A DNA stretch of 51,352 nucleotides, taken from Actinidia chinensis (Eukaryota > Streptophyta > Magnoliopsida > Ericales > Actinidiaceae). The DNA lies in the NCBI GenBank assembly GCA_009663005.1, contig CM018897.1, forward strand, positions 19,879,151 through 19,930,502, given 5' to 3'. Positions within the stretch are counted from its first letter, which is position 1. Each line of letters starts with the position of its first letter. Below are positions 1 through 11,230 of the stretch, one piece after another. A program made the translations under genes and the position numbers. The notes beneath the pieces are model-generated. The model was given only the letters and a program-made list of their open reading frames with translations. It did not search any database and was not told where the DNA came from.

Positions 1-92
1 GAGGAATAAAAAAAATATTATGGCAGGAGCTGCCAAGAATTGGACCAGAAACCCAGGACTTAAGATGTTTCGTGCACAAAAATCTGAAAATG

Positions 93-297
93 GGACAGAA
101 TTCAAATGGGGTAGTGCTATGGGTACCCCTAAAATGCACCCCAATTGTACTCCTAGGAGAGAGAGACACAAAGAAAGTAGGCCTCACACACTTGGGGTGG
201 TGTGGGACCCACTTTCCTTGTGTCTCTCTCTCCTAAGGGTGCAATTGGGGTGTAATTTGGAGTGTACGCATAGCATTTTTCCTTCAAACGGGTCCCA
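93..297. repeat. Fold-back (MITE-like) element
   Basis: Two arms at 137-189 and 200-252 are imperfect inverted repeats of 53 bases with about eight mismatches, around a 10-base loop. Weaker complementarity continues outward to about 93 and 297. The core pairs a GAGAGAGAGACACAA tract with TTGTGTCTCTCTCTC. There is no coding capacity. It is most likely a small non-autonomous DNA transposon. I saw no clear target duplication, so the outer ends are approximate. Confidence 0.6.
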
Positions 298-540
298 CAG
301 CTGCAAACATAGCAATTCTTGATGGTATGAGTAGATGTGTGGTGACCCGTGAGTGAGGGTTGTTCGTAGTGCACTGAAGTACTGATCGAGGGCTCTCTAA
401 AATGGATAGAGCCAAAATTGTCCGGTCCGGTCCGGTCATGTTCGCCACGTCAGATACGGTCTTGGTGGGAGGGGCCTTACGAATTCTATCGGGATGCATC
501 AATAAATGACATGCGTTATCAAAAACCGGATTAGATCGCA

Positions 541-1341
541 CGGTTTAATTAGGAACCGAACACTTAATTGGTTTAGTAAATATATTTTACTGAAAATACA
601 AGCGAATCAAGTTGAATCGATTGGATTGGCCGGTATTTATTTGAATTGGACGGTTTTTTAATCCAAAAAATCGGGTAATTTTTTAACAAATCAATATTTT
701 TTTTAACAAACCAAAATTTTTAATTCTTACAGTTTGGTTCAGAAAAGTGGACTTTGAATTGGAATTAGGATGGGAGTCTAATGTTTTTTTAGGAATTTTT
801 AATGAATGATTCCAGATGAATTTGGATCCAAAATTTTATGAATCACTTTTTTTTATTTTTATTGTTATTATGTACTAATTTCTATTGAATTCTATAAAAT
901 CTTGGAAAAAAAAATTAAGAATATAAATATTTTTTACATAATAATTTTTATTTATTATTTACTGTCACGATGGGTATATAGGTTAAACTCATTTGGCCAA
1001 TTTTAGTATCAAAATGAATAGTCCAGCGTGTTTGCCTTTTGTAGAAAAAAAAAAAAGTAAAAAAATGTTAAACTTTGTCCCCACGTGGATATCTTTTTTT
1101 TGAAATGTAAAAATAATAATATTCTATGTAATATTTTGATATTTTTAAATATGTTTTCCATAATCAACTTTCAACATATATAGTAGTTGAAGGGGTAAAT
1201 TTTTTTATTTTTTTATTTATAAAAAAATTATACCTTTATTATTTATTAATTATAAGACCAATTGAACCGTAGTTGAACTAGTAAACTGTTAAATCGGTGC
1301 TTTGATCGATTTAATATCAGGTCTGGTTCTAATAACTATGG
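541..1341. repeat. Diverged CCGGTT-rich repeat, copy 1
   Basis: The left part (541-660) is rich in diverged AACCGAAC, GAATCGATTGG and TTGGCCGG motifs. It aligns loosely with 4754-4930. The right end (1260-1341) carries the complementary theme and finishes GGTTCTAATAACTATGG, which is the reverse complement of the CATAGTTAT start of the copy at 4754. That suggests a non-autonomous inverted-repeat element. The interior is AT-rich, with no ORF of interest. The left end is uncertain. Confidence 0.4.
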
Positions 1342-1414
1342 ATACATGTCACAACCCCATGTAAATATTGACTTTCGATATTTCTCACTTTCTTATCTAT
1401 ATTATCATAGGTTC

Positions 1415-1763
1415 ATGGAGGGGCCAGTTAGGGCAAGTAAGGTTAATTGATCATGCTAAAAAAAAAATTTACACTAATATTTCTAATATAATTTACTATA
1501 AACATAATTTTGACCCCCCAAAAATTAGTAATTTATTTTAAATTTTATAAAATTTATAATTTTGATTCCACTGAATCTAAGTTTTTATAATTTTGACTGA
1601 ACCTAAGTTCTGACAATTTTAATTCCATTGAACTTAAGTTCTAACAATTTGTACCATACAAAAAATTAGTAATTTGTCCTAAATTCTATATTTTTGACCC
1701 AACTGGTCATAAGTTTTGACAATTTTGACCCCACTGAAACTAAGTTCTGACTCCGCCCTTGGT
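1415..1763. repeat. Repeat with internal tandem units
   Basis: The left end begins GGAGGGGCCAGTTAGGG and the right end reads GACTCCGCCCTTGG, a loose terminal complementarity. In between, a unit of about 35-40 bases built on AAGTTCTGACAATTTTGAC plus CCACTGAAC is repeated several times from 1555 to 1750 with variation. It is probably a non-autonomous transposon with subterminal repeats. It is non-coding. Confidence 0.4.
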
Positions 1764-2634
1764 AGGATTTGTTTGGATTAAGAATTTAAAATAAATAAAT
1801 AAAAATTTTAATGATTCAGATTTAATATTTTTCTTATTTTCGTCTCCCACAAATTCATCTCTTAATTTCTAATCAAAAATTCTCATTGTTATATTAAACG
1901 CATTTTTTAAGTCTTTAATGAACTTTTTAAACAGTTTGATCAAATTTTTTATTTTTTTCCTATTTTTCTTGAAGAGATAAATATAAAAATTTTATATAAT
2001 TTTTTTAAAAAATTACTAAAGATAAAAAAATTAATTTGTACCCAATAAATAAGCTTTTTTTTGTTTTTAGTGATTTTTTTTCTAAAGTTGAATAGAATTT
2101 TTAAATTTTTTAGATTTTTCTCATCAAATGAATCTGAAAAAATATATAATTTTGATCAAACGATTAATTTTTTTTGCAAAAGATGTAAATTGTCTAAAAG
2201 ACCTAAAAAAAATCTCTAGCCATGTGGCTGCGTTCAGGGATGAAGAGTTGTGGTCAACTATAAATTGGTTTGAATCGAGGAAGGGTGGAGCAATCCATGC
2301 AACTCTTTAGAATGAACGGCCATGAACTAACGTGTTAGCTTAGAGCACCCGATTGACGTTCCAAGAGGGCAAAATGGGAATAATAGTACTTGCCAGTCGT
2401 TGATTTACGAAGCCATATTTAAGAAGGATGATGAGACCGGTACAAACGTGTCTGTCCGTTGGGAATTGGAGAGCGAAGGGTTAGGCAAAGTGCTAAAAAA
2501 TTTGTAGGCTCAAATGGAGAATCTGTTGTAATACTTTAGGGGGGGGGGGGGGATTTGGATTTCTGTTTGTATTTTGTTGATAAAATTATTTCTAGATAGA
2601 TGTATTTTATTATGTTTCGTATAAATTGTTAGAT
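1764..2634. other. AT-rich spacer, no gene seen
   Basis: Mostly A/T-rich DNA, probably containing decayed MITE sequence. A less AT-biased stretch at 2215-2530 has no recognisable protein. A run of 14 G lies at 2539-2552. Confidence 0.5.
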
Positions 2635-2645
2635 GGAGAAGGCAT

Positions 2646-2768
2646 GGGCGGTCCTACAGTGGGTCTAGAAGGGGCTGTAGTCCCCTTGACTTTTAAAAAA
2701 TTATAAAAATTATTTTACATTTTTTTTATATTTTAGCCCCCTGATCTTAAATTCTAGCTCTGCCCCGG
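2646..2768. repeat. Short MITE with target duplication
   Basis: The element of about 123 bp starts GGGCGGTCCTAC and ends TAGCTCTGCCCC, giving loose terminal inverted repeats. It is flanked by an 11-base near-identical direct repeat: GGAGAAGGCAT at 2635-2645 and GGAGAAGGTAT at 2769-2779. It is non-coding. The target duplication supports real transposition. Confidence 0.55.
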
Positions 2769-3102
2769 GGAGAAGGTATAATTTATTATGTCTAATCTTT
2801 TCTACATGATTGACAACCAAATAAATCTAAAAAAGTGATGTACTAATATTTTTCATTTTACATGAGAGACGGGTTGGTTTTTAAATGATAAAATAAGAAA
2901 AAGGGTAAGATATGAAAAATAATATGGGCATTTTTAAATTCTTTTAAGGGTAAACTTAAAATTTTATATTTTAATTATTCATATAAAAGTGTTTTTTTAA
3001 TAAAAATAATGCGTAAAAGTTACTCATTTCTAAAAACGGGTGTTCAAGAAAAGTATTTTAGTAAAAAATAATTCTTGTGGTTGCCAATAAGATTCGAAGC
3101 AA

Positions 3103-3260
3103 TTTTACTATTGTTTCTTGTAGTTTGACCAAATTTTACATGGGTCCTTATAGTGCCAGTTTGAGCAATTGAACAGGAAAAAAAAAACACAAAAACTTAC
3201 ATGGTCAATTAGGACTAAAGTAAAATTTTAGACAAACTACAAGAACTAATGATAGTAAAA
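3103..3260. repeat. Imperfect inverted-repeat MITE
   Basis: The left arm contains TTTTACTATTG, CTTGTAGTTTG and AAATTTTAC in order. The reverse complement of the right arm (3195-3260) repeats the same order with small differences. A poly-A tract sits near the centre. It has no coding potential. Confidence 0.5.
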
Positions 3261-3645
3261 GTAAACAGGTTCATGTGAGTTTCACATGCTCACTTTTCAC
3301 CCTAGAGTAATTCTTAATGGTTATTTATTGAATACATTGAAATCAATTGAAATTTCATGTCCTAATTGTTCAAATTGAAATTATACAAACTAAAGTAGAA
3401 CTTTAATCAAACTATAAAGATCTATGATGATCATTGCATGTATACTACGAACAGATAACATAACCTAAAAAAGATAAAAATTAGAAAATACAATGATTTT
3501 AAAAAAAATTGCTATTTGGGAAAAATAAGAAAAACAGGTGTTTTAGTCTGTTTTGGTGTGAATCTCACTAAAAAATAATCTAATGGATAAAAAATATATC
3601 TATATTTATAGATTTTGTCCATTAAATAAAAACCTATGTAGATCC

Positions 3646-3737
3646 CACACTTTTGAGAAGAAGAAAGTGATATTTTTTTTAAATAAGAACTTATGTGGAT
3701 TCCATACCTTTTGAGAACAAGGAAGTGATAGTTTTGA
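3646..3737. repeat. Short tandem duplication beside SINE
   Basis: A segment of about 50-60 bases is present twice in diverged form. Both copies contain TTTTGAGAAnAA followed by GAAGTGATA and a T-rich stretch. The first copy is near 3650-3680 and the second near 3705-3737. The second copy contains the target site of the SINE that follows. Confidence 0.4.
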
Positions 3738-3950
3738 CCCCCAAGGGGTGTCGCTGATGGTCGAGGCTTGGATTATAAGGGGACTGTATTCAACGCAGTG
3801 AGGCTGGGTTCGAGTCTCGCCATCAGCTGAAGCTCTCTCCATTTACATCTGGGTAGTGGGCTTGTGGGGAACCTGCTCAACCCGGTTTGGGCTACTATCC
3901 TCTGGTTAACCAGGGGTGTGTGGTTGTTCCGGGTCATCAAAAAAAAAAAA
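3738..3950 (+). mobile_element. tRNA-derived SINE
   Basis: The element of about 213 bp has an internal pol III promoter. A box A-like TGGTCGAGGCTTGG lies near 3758-3771, and a box B-like GGGTTCGAGTCTC near 3809-3821. A unique body (GGGTAGTGGGCTTGTGGGG) follows, then a 3' poly-A tail of about 12 bases. It is flanked by the direct repeat AAGGAAGTGATAGTTTTGA (left copy 3719-3737, right copy ending at 3967). The near-perfect repeat shows LINE-dependent retroposition. The body resembles the widespread Au-type plant SINEs, though that family name is from memory. Confidence 0.85.
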
Positions 3951-4753
3951 GGAAGTGATAGTTTTGAGAAGAAAAAAATAATTTCAAGTGAAAGATTCAA
4001 GTGAAAAATTAATTCAAAATGATTTTAACTGTACATAACACGAGATAGATTTAAAATTCAAAATAAATTGTGATTTATATATAGATTACACTAAAAGCAT
4101 GTGTCTTATAATTGATACTTTTGAAAAGGTATGTAGAACAAGTTGTTCACGGTTTGAATTAGTGCGGTTTTAATAAAAATAATTAACTAAATTACTTTTA
4201 ATTGCTTCAAATAATTTTAGATGAAGTATGATTTCAAAACTCTCTTTTATATTTTATACGAAAATACATACTTCATCTAAAATAATACAATTTTTTTTTG
4301 AGATATAAGAACTTTATTTATAAAATAAAGAAAAAAATCCTTTTTACTTCTATGTAGTTTAATAGTTTTACAGTTTACCTCTCTAACATTAAAAAAATTA
4401 CAACCACCCCCTTGTGCTTTTAGACTAAAAATGCACAATTAACTTTTCTTACAAAAAATTCAAAAAGACAACTATACGCTTGCCATTTCAACATACTCTA
4501 TCTCAGCATTTCTTCAAATATTTTGCCAACACGCAGCTTAAGTTGTCCGCTTCCTACCTCAAACAAATAAAAGTTTAAATCACTTTCCCCACCACCACTT
4601 TATTACACTTTTATTTTTATTTATCAATAACCGAGAGAGGTCATTAAAATAAATAAATTTAACAAATGCTAAGAGACCAGTCTAAACAATATACATATAC
4701 ATTCATTTCTTAAGTAATATGTTTTAAGTTTAGCAAAAAAAAATATAAATAAA

Positions 4754-4935
4754 CATAGTTATAAAAACTGAATCGAATCGGCCGGTTGAATCGGTTGAAT
4801 CGGGAACTGAACCATGAATCGGTACGGTTTAATTAATTTACCGAAAATGCATATGAACCGGATTGAACCGGCCAGAATTTTAAAAAATTCATTGAACAGG
4901 ACGGCATTTAATGAACCGGTCGATTATTAAAAAAA
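4754..4935. repeat. CCGGTT-rich repeat, copy 2
   Basis: It begins CATAGTTATAAAAAC, followed by dense GAATCGGCCGGTTGAAT-type motifs. It breaks the homology between the two duplicated blocks (block 2 continues without it), so it is an insertion. The right end is unclear. The AT-rich DNA to about 5530 may belong to the same element. Confidence 0.45.
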
Positions 4936-6820
4936 GTAAAAAAACACAAACGTTTTTAAAAAAACACAAATATTTGTGGCCTAGTAATTTTTAATTTTTA
5001 TTTTTGGGTTTTTTGATGTTGATTTTGGTATTTATTGGCTAGTAAATTTTTAAACTTTATTTTTAAAAAATAAAAATTGATGCATTAAAAAAATCAAAAT
5101 GTACAATCACTATCTTTAAATTTTATTATATTATCAAATTATATATATATCGAATACGTATTCTCAAAAATACTCTAATGTAAAAAATAAAAAATAAGAT
5201 AAAAAAAGGAGGGGATAGGAAGAAAAAATAAAATAAAATAACAGGCAACAAAAATAATACCCATTATTATTTTAATAATAACCTTGTTGACAAATTTTTA
5301 TACGTTTTTTCTTTTAATATAAATGCCCAATAAGTAATAGTGTAGAAATTTAAATTGAAAATCAAAAGAAATCATCTTGATGTTTTTATAATTCATATAT
5401 TTTGTCTTTTTTATAGGTATTTTTATTTTGTAACTGATGTTAAATTATTGTATCAAAAATAATATCTTTAACCAATTTATATATAATTTTTTATAATTTT
5501 TATTTAAATATATTTTTTATTTATTATATAACCGTTGAAAATCAATTGAAAACTGATTAAAATCAATTGAAACTGCATTGGTCTATAAAATTATTTGAAC
5601 CAAAGTAAAAATTTAATCAAACTATAAAAGATCGATGATCGCATTTATCCTAAAGAGAGAAAAATGCGAAAGCCACGTGGGGTGGGCCCCAATCTATTCG
5701 CCACAAACTAAGAATCATCGATAGAGATTAAAAGGCTACTTAACTTTTGTGATTTGTCTCGTATTACACTAAAGGCATAGTATCATATAATTTATGATTT
5801 TGAGAATAAGTGTGGTGGATAGGTCATTCATGGTTTGAATTGGTGCTTTTTTAATTAAAATTATTAACTTAATTACTTTTAATTGCTTCAAAAAATTTAA
5901 AGTCATCCTTTTTATATTTTATAGATAAATACATACTTTATGTAAACTAATATAATTTTTTTTGACATAAAAAAACTTTATTTATAAAATAAAGGAAAAA
6001 ATCATTTTTACTTCTTTGTAGTTTTGTCGTTGTGCAGTTTACCTCCCTAATATTAAAAAATATACAAACAACTATTATGTGTTTTTGACTAAAAACGCAT
6101 AATTAACTTTTTCTTACAAGAATTGCAAAAAGACAACTATACCCTTGCCATTTCAACATATTCTCTCTCATTATTTCTTCAAACATTTTGCCCCCATACA
6201 TTTTGAGTTGTACGCTTCCTACCTCAAAAAAATCAAGGCTTAAATCACTTTCTCCACCACGACTTTATTACGCTTTTTTTTTTGTATTATTTATCATTAA
6301 CAGAGGTCATTATGGAAAATTTACATAAATAAATTTCTCTCTCCAATTTATTGAAATGCAGTTTCTCATTGTTTGATGAAATTAAAATTATAAGAACGTA
6401 AAACTTTAAGCAAACTATATAATCAATGATGGCATCTACCCAAAGAAAAAGAAAAAGATAATGAAAAGCCACATGGGATAGGCCAAAACTGTTCGCCAGA
6501 AACTAAGAATCAACGATAGAGTTTTAAAAGGAACTTAATTTTTGTGAATTGTCTCGTATTGCACTAAAGGCGTAGTGTCATCGAACTTGATTGATTTTCA
6601 AGACGTAAAACTTTAAGCAAACTATATAATCGTTTGTTTTTTTGGTTATTATTTATGAATAACCGAGAGAGGTTTGAATCGAGGACGGGGTTTACGTTTT
6701 GGTGGCCTTGTTAATTAAATTGGTTATCCATCTAACTATGCTCGTCTCTCTCTATGCTCTCTACTTGAGTTGATTCCACTAAGTATGGTTTGACAACAAT
6801 TTCTTTCTTTATGTACATAG

Positions 6821-7039
6821 GAGCTGTTTTGGTATCAGTCTTTTTGTTTGTTTTTGCTTTTTGCTTAAAATAAAACACCCCCCCCAAAAAAAAACCAAAT
6901 ACAGGACTTGGCTTTTTGGTTCTTTTTATTTTTGTTTTTACTTAATTTTAGATAAAGTAAAACTAAAAAACCAAAAAAATCAAAAAATCATAGCCATTTT
7001 GATAACAAAATTAAAAAAAACTTAACTTTTAAACATTAC
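6821..7039. mobile_element. Tourist/Harbinger-like MITE E3
   Basis: This AT-rich insertion of about 219 bp starts GAGCTGTTTTGGTATCAG and ends near AAACATTACT. It is absent at the matching point of block 2 (about 48015), so that site is a natural empty site. It is flanked by TAG on the left and TAA on the right, a three-base TAR duplication. The sequence is related to the two MITEs at 46814-47234. Confidence 0.5.
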
Positions 7040-7157
7040 TAATTGAGCTCTCATTTATTTCCTGTATTGTGCTAGCTAGGTTGCTATTTGGGCATGTTAG
7101 TGTTTTGGTAGATTTATGTTGCTCAACGTGATTGGATGTTCAAATTGACATAATAAA

Positions 7158-8637
7158 TGTTAATATTAGTTAGAAAGCAAACTAGGAGGGTGAAATAAGT
7201 TTGATGCTCTTGCCAAACAATTAAAATTTCTCAATTAATTTATATGCACTTCTACTTAATTATATATAAAAGCAATATAGAGAAGAAGAGAGAAGAGAGA
7301 AGAGAGTCCAAACTATTTATAATGGTTCGGCAAATTCATGCTTAAGTCCACTTCTCCAAGGACCACCCTTGGGGGATTTACTATTTCAACAAGCTTGCGG
7401 GTGCTGCCAATCTTTACACACTAGAGCACTTTCAAGTCTCAAGAGTCTTAGCCTCTTGGTTCTTTTATAATCACGCATGTGATTCTCTCATGGGTTTACA
7501 ATGAATGAGAAGTAATAACTCACCAAACTCTATATCGAATAAACAATGAAAGATCCTTTTTATATAGAGTGATTACAATTTCTATTTGTTTTTGATCTCA
7601 ATCAAAAATTTACAATGAATACTCAAAGGTTGAAGTATTGAATGCCATCAAAGATACAAGTTTTGAACACTTCAATCTTACCCAACAACTTCAAAGATTG
7701 ATTTTAAAAGCCCAAGTGTGAATAGAGTCGTTGAAGCATTATATGCACTAAAACTATTCGTTCTGATTTGATCTCAGCTGTTGGATCTGTGATTTGAACG
7801 TGCCAAATTAAAAATTCAAACTTTGGTTGACCGAAGTTGAGCTTCAATCATCAATGGCCTGTAATTCCATAGGCTTGAGTTTTGCATTAACCAAGGCTTT
7901 TATAACTTCGATCGTCCCCTATTTGAACTTCGGTCGACCGAACTTCAGGTTCGATCGTCACTGGCTTTGATTTCCAGTGAGCTGTTTAGATGCTCTGTTT
8001 GATTACTTGTTTGGCTTTGATTTCCAGTGGAGCTGCTTAGGGGGGGGGAAAAAACAACCCGGGGGGGGGCCTCTGTTTGTGGACTGACTGTGCTACCGTA
8101 AATTCGAATTGGCCTAGGGACGTCAGTCGTGACTTTGGAAATTTCGATCGACCGAACTTCCTGTATTTCCAGAGAGCATACATGTGTAAATAATTTTTAT
8201 ATTTTTGGCATTCGGCTGTACTCAGGGACTTCGGTCCTAGAACTTCAGTCAACCCATCTCAACCTTCGGTCGCCTTTTAAACTAAAATTTTAGTGGCCAT
8301 TTTACCTGTGTCAACTTGGCTTGTTTCATTTCTTGATGTGTCGATGTCAATTCGTGCGATCAAACTTTTGACATGGGCCGATTTTCTTATTTTTGTTCAC
8401 AATTTCGTGCCTTTTGATTACTCAACTTTTGTTTTTAAGTGTTGGACCCAATAATTCTATCATTTTTGTAACCCAGTACCCATCAAAATTGGACTTATGG
8501 AAATTTCAATTTCTTTTTAAGCATATGTAAAGTCCATTTTGAGATCACTATTTGTTTTTCAAAGATTCTCTTTAAACGTTAAGTCGTACACCACTTTTAA
8601 AACAATTGTAATCATCAAATCATAATATTTATTAACA
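7158..8637 (-). repeat. 3' LTR of the copia element
   Basis: On the plus strand it begins TGTTAATATT and ends AATATTTATTAACA, so the ends form TGTTAATA/TATTAACA inverted repeats. The adjoining GATTGTTAATAAAT junction with AAACGGGAGATTG on the minus strand is a copia-type polypurine tract. The LTR contains ACTTCGGTCGACCGAACTT-type palindromes near 7825-7850 and 7930-7950. Relative to the 5' LTR it has about 200 extra bases around 7975-8150, including two runs of nine G (8040-8048, 8061-8069). Confidence 0.8.
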
Positions 8638-8660
8638 ATCTCCCGTTTTTTGATTATAAC
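8638..8660 (-). promoter_or_regulatory. Polypurine tract of copia element
   Basis: On the minus strand the sequence immediately before the 3' LTR reads AAAAAACGGGAGAT, then TGTTAATA of the LTR. This is where plus-strand DNA synthesis would be primed in a copia element. Confidence 0.55.
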
Positions 8661-8939
8661 ACATTAGTTTTGAAGCTCCCCCTTAGTTCAAGACTCCCCA
8701 TTTCTTTGTGCTTTCAATAAACTTTTTGAAGAATAAAACATGTTAACAACCATAGTATAATGGCATTCAAGGCATTCATAATAAGCAAGTAATAGCATCA
8801 TGGCATTCATATTCAAAAGAAACTTCCATAGATAGATAAAAGTCATAACAAAAGTTTGAACAAACTAAAAGAGAACCAAATAGACTAAATCTAAGAGTTC
8901 TTAAACAACTAAAAACTGAGATAGAAAATGAAACTTTCT

Positions 8940-10116
8940 CCCTCTTGGTGCATTATATAAGGACCGTCACGGTAGTAAGGAGGCCGAGAAGGGGCAAGTG
9001 CTAGATCGAATGGTGGAGGAGGCAGAGGAGGAACAAGATGAGCCCATAGGCCTTCTAATTGAGCATCGATTTACATTCAATTGATGTGTGTGTTGCTAAT
9101 TCATAGTCTCATAAAAATTCTCAATTCTATCAACACGTTGACCTTACTCCTCATAAAAGTTTCCGAGCCTATCTACTTGTTGCCTTAGCTCATAGTAGGT
9201 ATCCCCGAGTCTATCCATGTATTACTCGTGTAGCCCTTTTGGTTTTGAATGATCTCGACTTGTTGTTGCTTGATTTCCCCTAATGACTCATTTAGTTTTC
9301 GAAAATACTCTAAAAACCACGTCGGAGGCCCTCCTTAAGTAGAAGTTCCTTCTTGTGATGGATATGCTCCATGCATAGGAACCTCCCCTTCCATAGGAAA
9401 CTCATCACGTATCGGATTCTCACCATGCACAGTTTCCTCATCTTGCCAGGATGGAAGGATTTCAAGGTTTTCTTCAATGTCCATCGCACGGTGACTTATT
9501 CACTCATCTTTTCCCTCGTCTCTCTCACCCTCTTCCTCGGTGGAATCAATACTAATGCCTCTTTTAATTGTTGTGATGGAAAATCCTTGATCTATGTATT
9601 GGTTGAGTTGATCCCTTACATTGGCTCAAAAGTGATACAAAATCTTAGTAAGAAGAGCACTATAAGGTAAGGCTCGACTCCTATGATTCCGCACATCGAC
9701 CATTTCTTTGAGTACGATGTAATTTAAGTTTAGGGGCTCATCTATGGCAGCCTTATTGATAATGAAGGCTCACCTCGAACTTTTGTATCTATGGTGTATT
9801 CAACATTTTCTAAGGTCCCTACTTTCAAATTACAATAAAATAGCCTTTCCAAGTGTGTGTAAACATCATCCAGTAGGGGTCGGAGTCCATTCCAACCCAG
9901 TGAGTCCATTGGGGCCAGCATTCTTTGATAGTATTTGAGAGGGAAGCTTCTCTCAAACTCTCGTCCCATAATGATTGGCCGATCCTTGAACTAGGGAACC
10001 CATGTCCTTTGAATCTCCATCGTTTTATACAGCCGTGGTTTGAACACCATTGGTGGCTCATTAGGGTTGGGGTTGTCACCCCTTGGATCATTTGAAGCAT
10101 GTTTGGTGAGCACCAT
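8940..10116 (-). pseudogene. Extra 3' ORF of copia element (putative plant transposon protein)
   Basis: A broken minus-strand ORF starts at the ATG at 10116 and is open for stretches down to about 8940. The clearest segment (9969-9742) has REFERSFPLKYYQRMLAP, then LLDDVYTHLERLFYCNLKV. After a frameshift come residues like ALPYSALLTKI and DQGFSITTIKRGISID near 9690-9540, then an acidic tail and Gln/Pro-rich repeats. The VYxxLxRLFYxNLKV and LPYxxLLTKI pattern is that of the plant-specific domain found in putative plant transposon proteins (I recall it as PF20167/Transposase_32). It lies on the same strand as pol, between RNase H and the 3' LTR, where Sireviruses carry an optional envelope-like ORF. 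At least three frame breaks are visible. Function is unknown. Confidence 0.6.
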
Positions 10117-10329
10117 ATTTCAAGATGGAATTTGAGAATTTTTAGAGTCTAAGGTTTTGAGAATTTTGGGATGATGAATAATAAGTGAGATAGGACCATT
10201 TATAGGAAATAATTGAACATATAGGACCCTTAGGATTCTGAGATAGGTACCTAAAGAGTTTTAAACTCTTGGGATGAAGAATTGGAATGGTTTCCTACTC
10301 TGTCTCTTCCTCTACCTTCGTAGATCCTG

Positions 10330-10660
10330 CAACTTCGGTCGACCAAAGTTGCAAATTCGGTCGTCAGACTACTATGATTCAAAGGACCGAACTTTCTAGG
10401 ATTTTTAATTTTTGGCTATTTTGAATATGAGAGGCCCTTATTTTTTGTGAGTACTTCGACGAAGTTTAAGGATTTCTAATCGAGTGAGAAGAGGAAGAGA
10501 TAAGGACAGATAGCAGGTAGATAGGAATTAAATGAATTTTAAAACTCTCTATATTTTATCTTCCAAGTCCTGCGTGACCTTTTGAAATACTGCACATGCA
10601 GTAACTTCGGTCGCCAACTTCAGTCGACTGAAGTTGGCTAGACAACGGCCAAAGTTTTAG
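10330..10660 (-). promoter_or_regulatory. Palindrome cluster upstream of extra ORF
   Basis: Between RNase H and the extra ORF lie AACTTCGGTCGACCAAAGTT (about 10331-10350) and CAACTTCAGTCGACTGAAGT (about 10617-10636), with partial copies between. They are the same palindrome theme as in both LTRs of this element. This placement could mark an internal leader or promoter for the extra ORF. That role is inference; only the repeats are seen. Confidence 0.45.
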
Positions 10661-11023
10661 CAGTTTTAAAATAAACTGAACAATTTGATAGTAAGTCCAA
10701 TTTTATCCTAAATTGAGTTTTTCTTCCTATTTTCTAATCTTCCACAAGTCATAATTGTCATATTTTCTTTAGGTATTCTATTTGCATATCAAAATTGTAT
10801 ATTTTTATGCATATTTTTGACAAGTAGTCAACATCAAATAAGAAGGCATTCAGCACATAATTCTTTTGTTAATTATATTATTTGTTGGAGTCTACTTGTA
10901 GGATACTCTTTGATATAGACTGCTCCTTTTAATTCCAACTAACTCAAATAAGATAAATCAAACTAAGAATCCAAAAATTAATATTCACATTGGTTGAAAC
11001 ATACCAAGTTCACATCTAATGAT

Positions 11024-11230
11024 TCACAATCTTCTCTCATCAGATTTGTAAAAATATCTGCCAATTGCCTTGTCCATTGCGTCCATATATAAGCTCAATA
11101 TTCCCCTTTTGAGATGTGAATCTTTTAGAAAATATTCGAATCTCAATTGTGTTTTTAATTCTTGATGTTTATAAGGATTCTTAGATAAATTTATAACACT
11201 TGTGTTATCCACATTAATTGAAATATGATC
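11024..11230 (-). pseudogene. copia RNase H C-terminal fragment
   Basis: The minus-strand translation contains DNTSVINLSKNP, the conserved RNase H motif of plant copia elements (usually DNTSAINLSKNP). A diverged xFLKDSHLKRG stretch follows where families have HFLRDHVxxG. The segment that should read QLADIFTKPL is out of frame. It ends the pol region. Confidence 0.7.

Larger units (their letters stand above)
3966..7155. repeat. Duplicated block 1 (0.78-kb repeat units)
   Basis: This block is homologous to 42316-48135. Landmarks recur in order within and between the blocks: a CACTAAAGGCATAGTGTCAT motif (about 4090, 5768, 6555), a GATAAATACATACTT motif (about 4262, 5926) and a GAGAGGTCATT motif (about 4635, 6302). 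The two intact neighbours imply a unit of about 780 bases. The last part (6655-7155), with GGTTTGAATCGAGGACGGG and a CT-rich tract, matches 47860-48135. It is non-coding and AT-rich. The block is interrupted by a CCGGTT-rich element and a MITE. Confidence 0.65.

Noticed and set aside
2128..2310. 60-codon plus-strand frame
   Set aside because: Short, AT-rich Lys/Ile start, no family resemblance, no supporting context.
3750..3825. Possible tRNA gene
   Set aside because: Same reasoning: a tRNA-like head of a SINE with poly-A and target duplication.
9371..9670. 99-codon plus-strand frame with membrane-like segment
   Set aside because: It is antisense to the frameshifted extra ORF of the copia element; the minus strand carries the recognisable family motifs.
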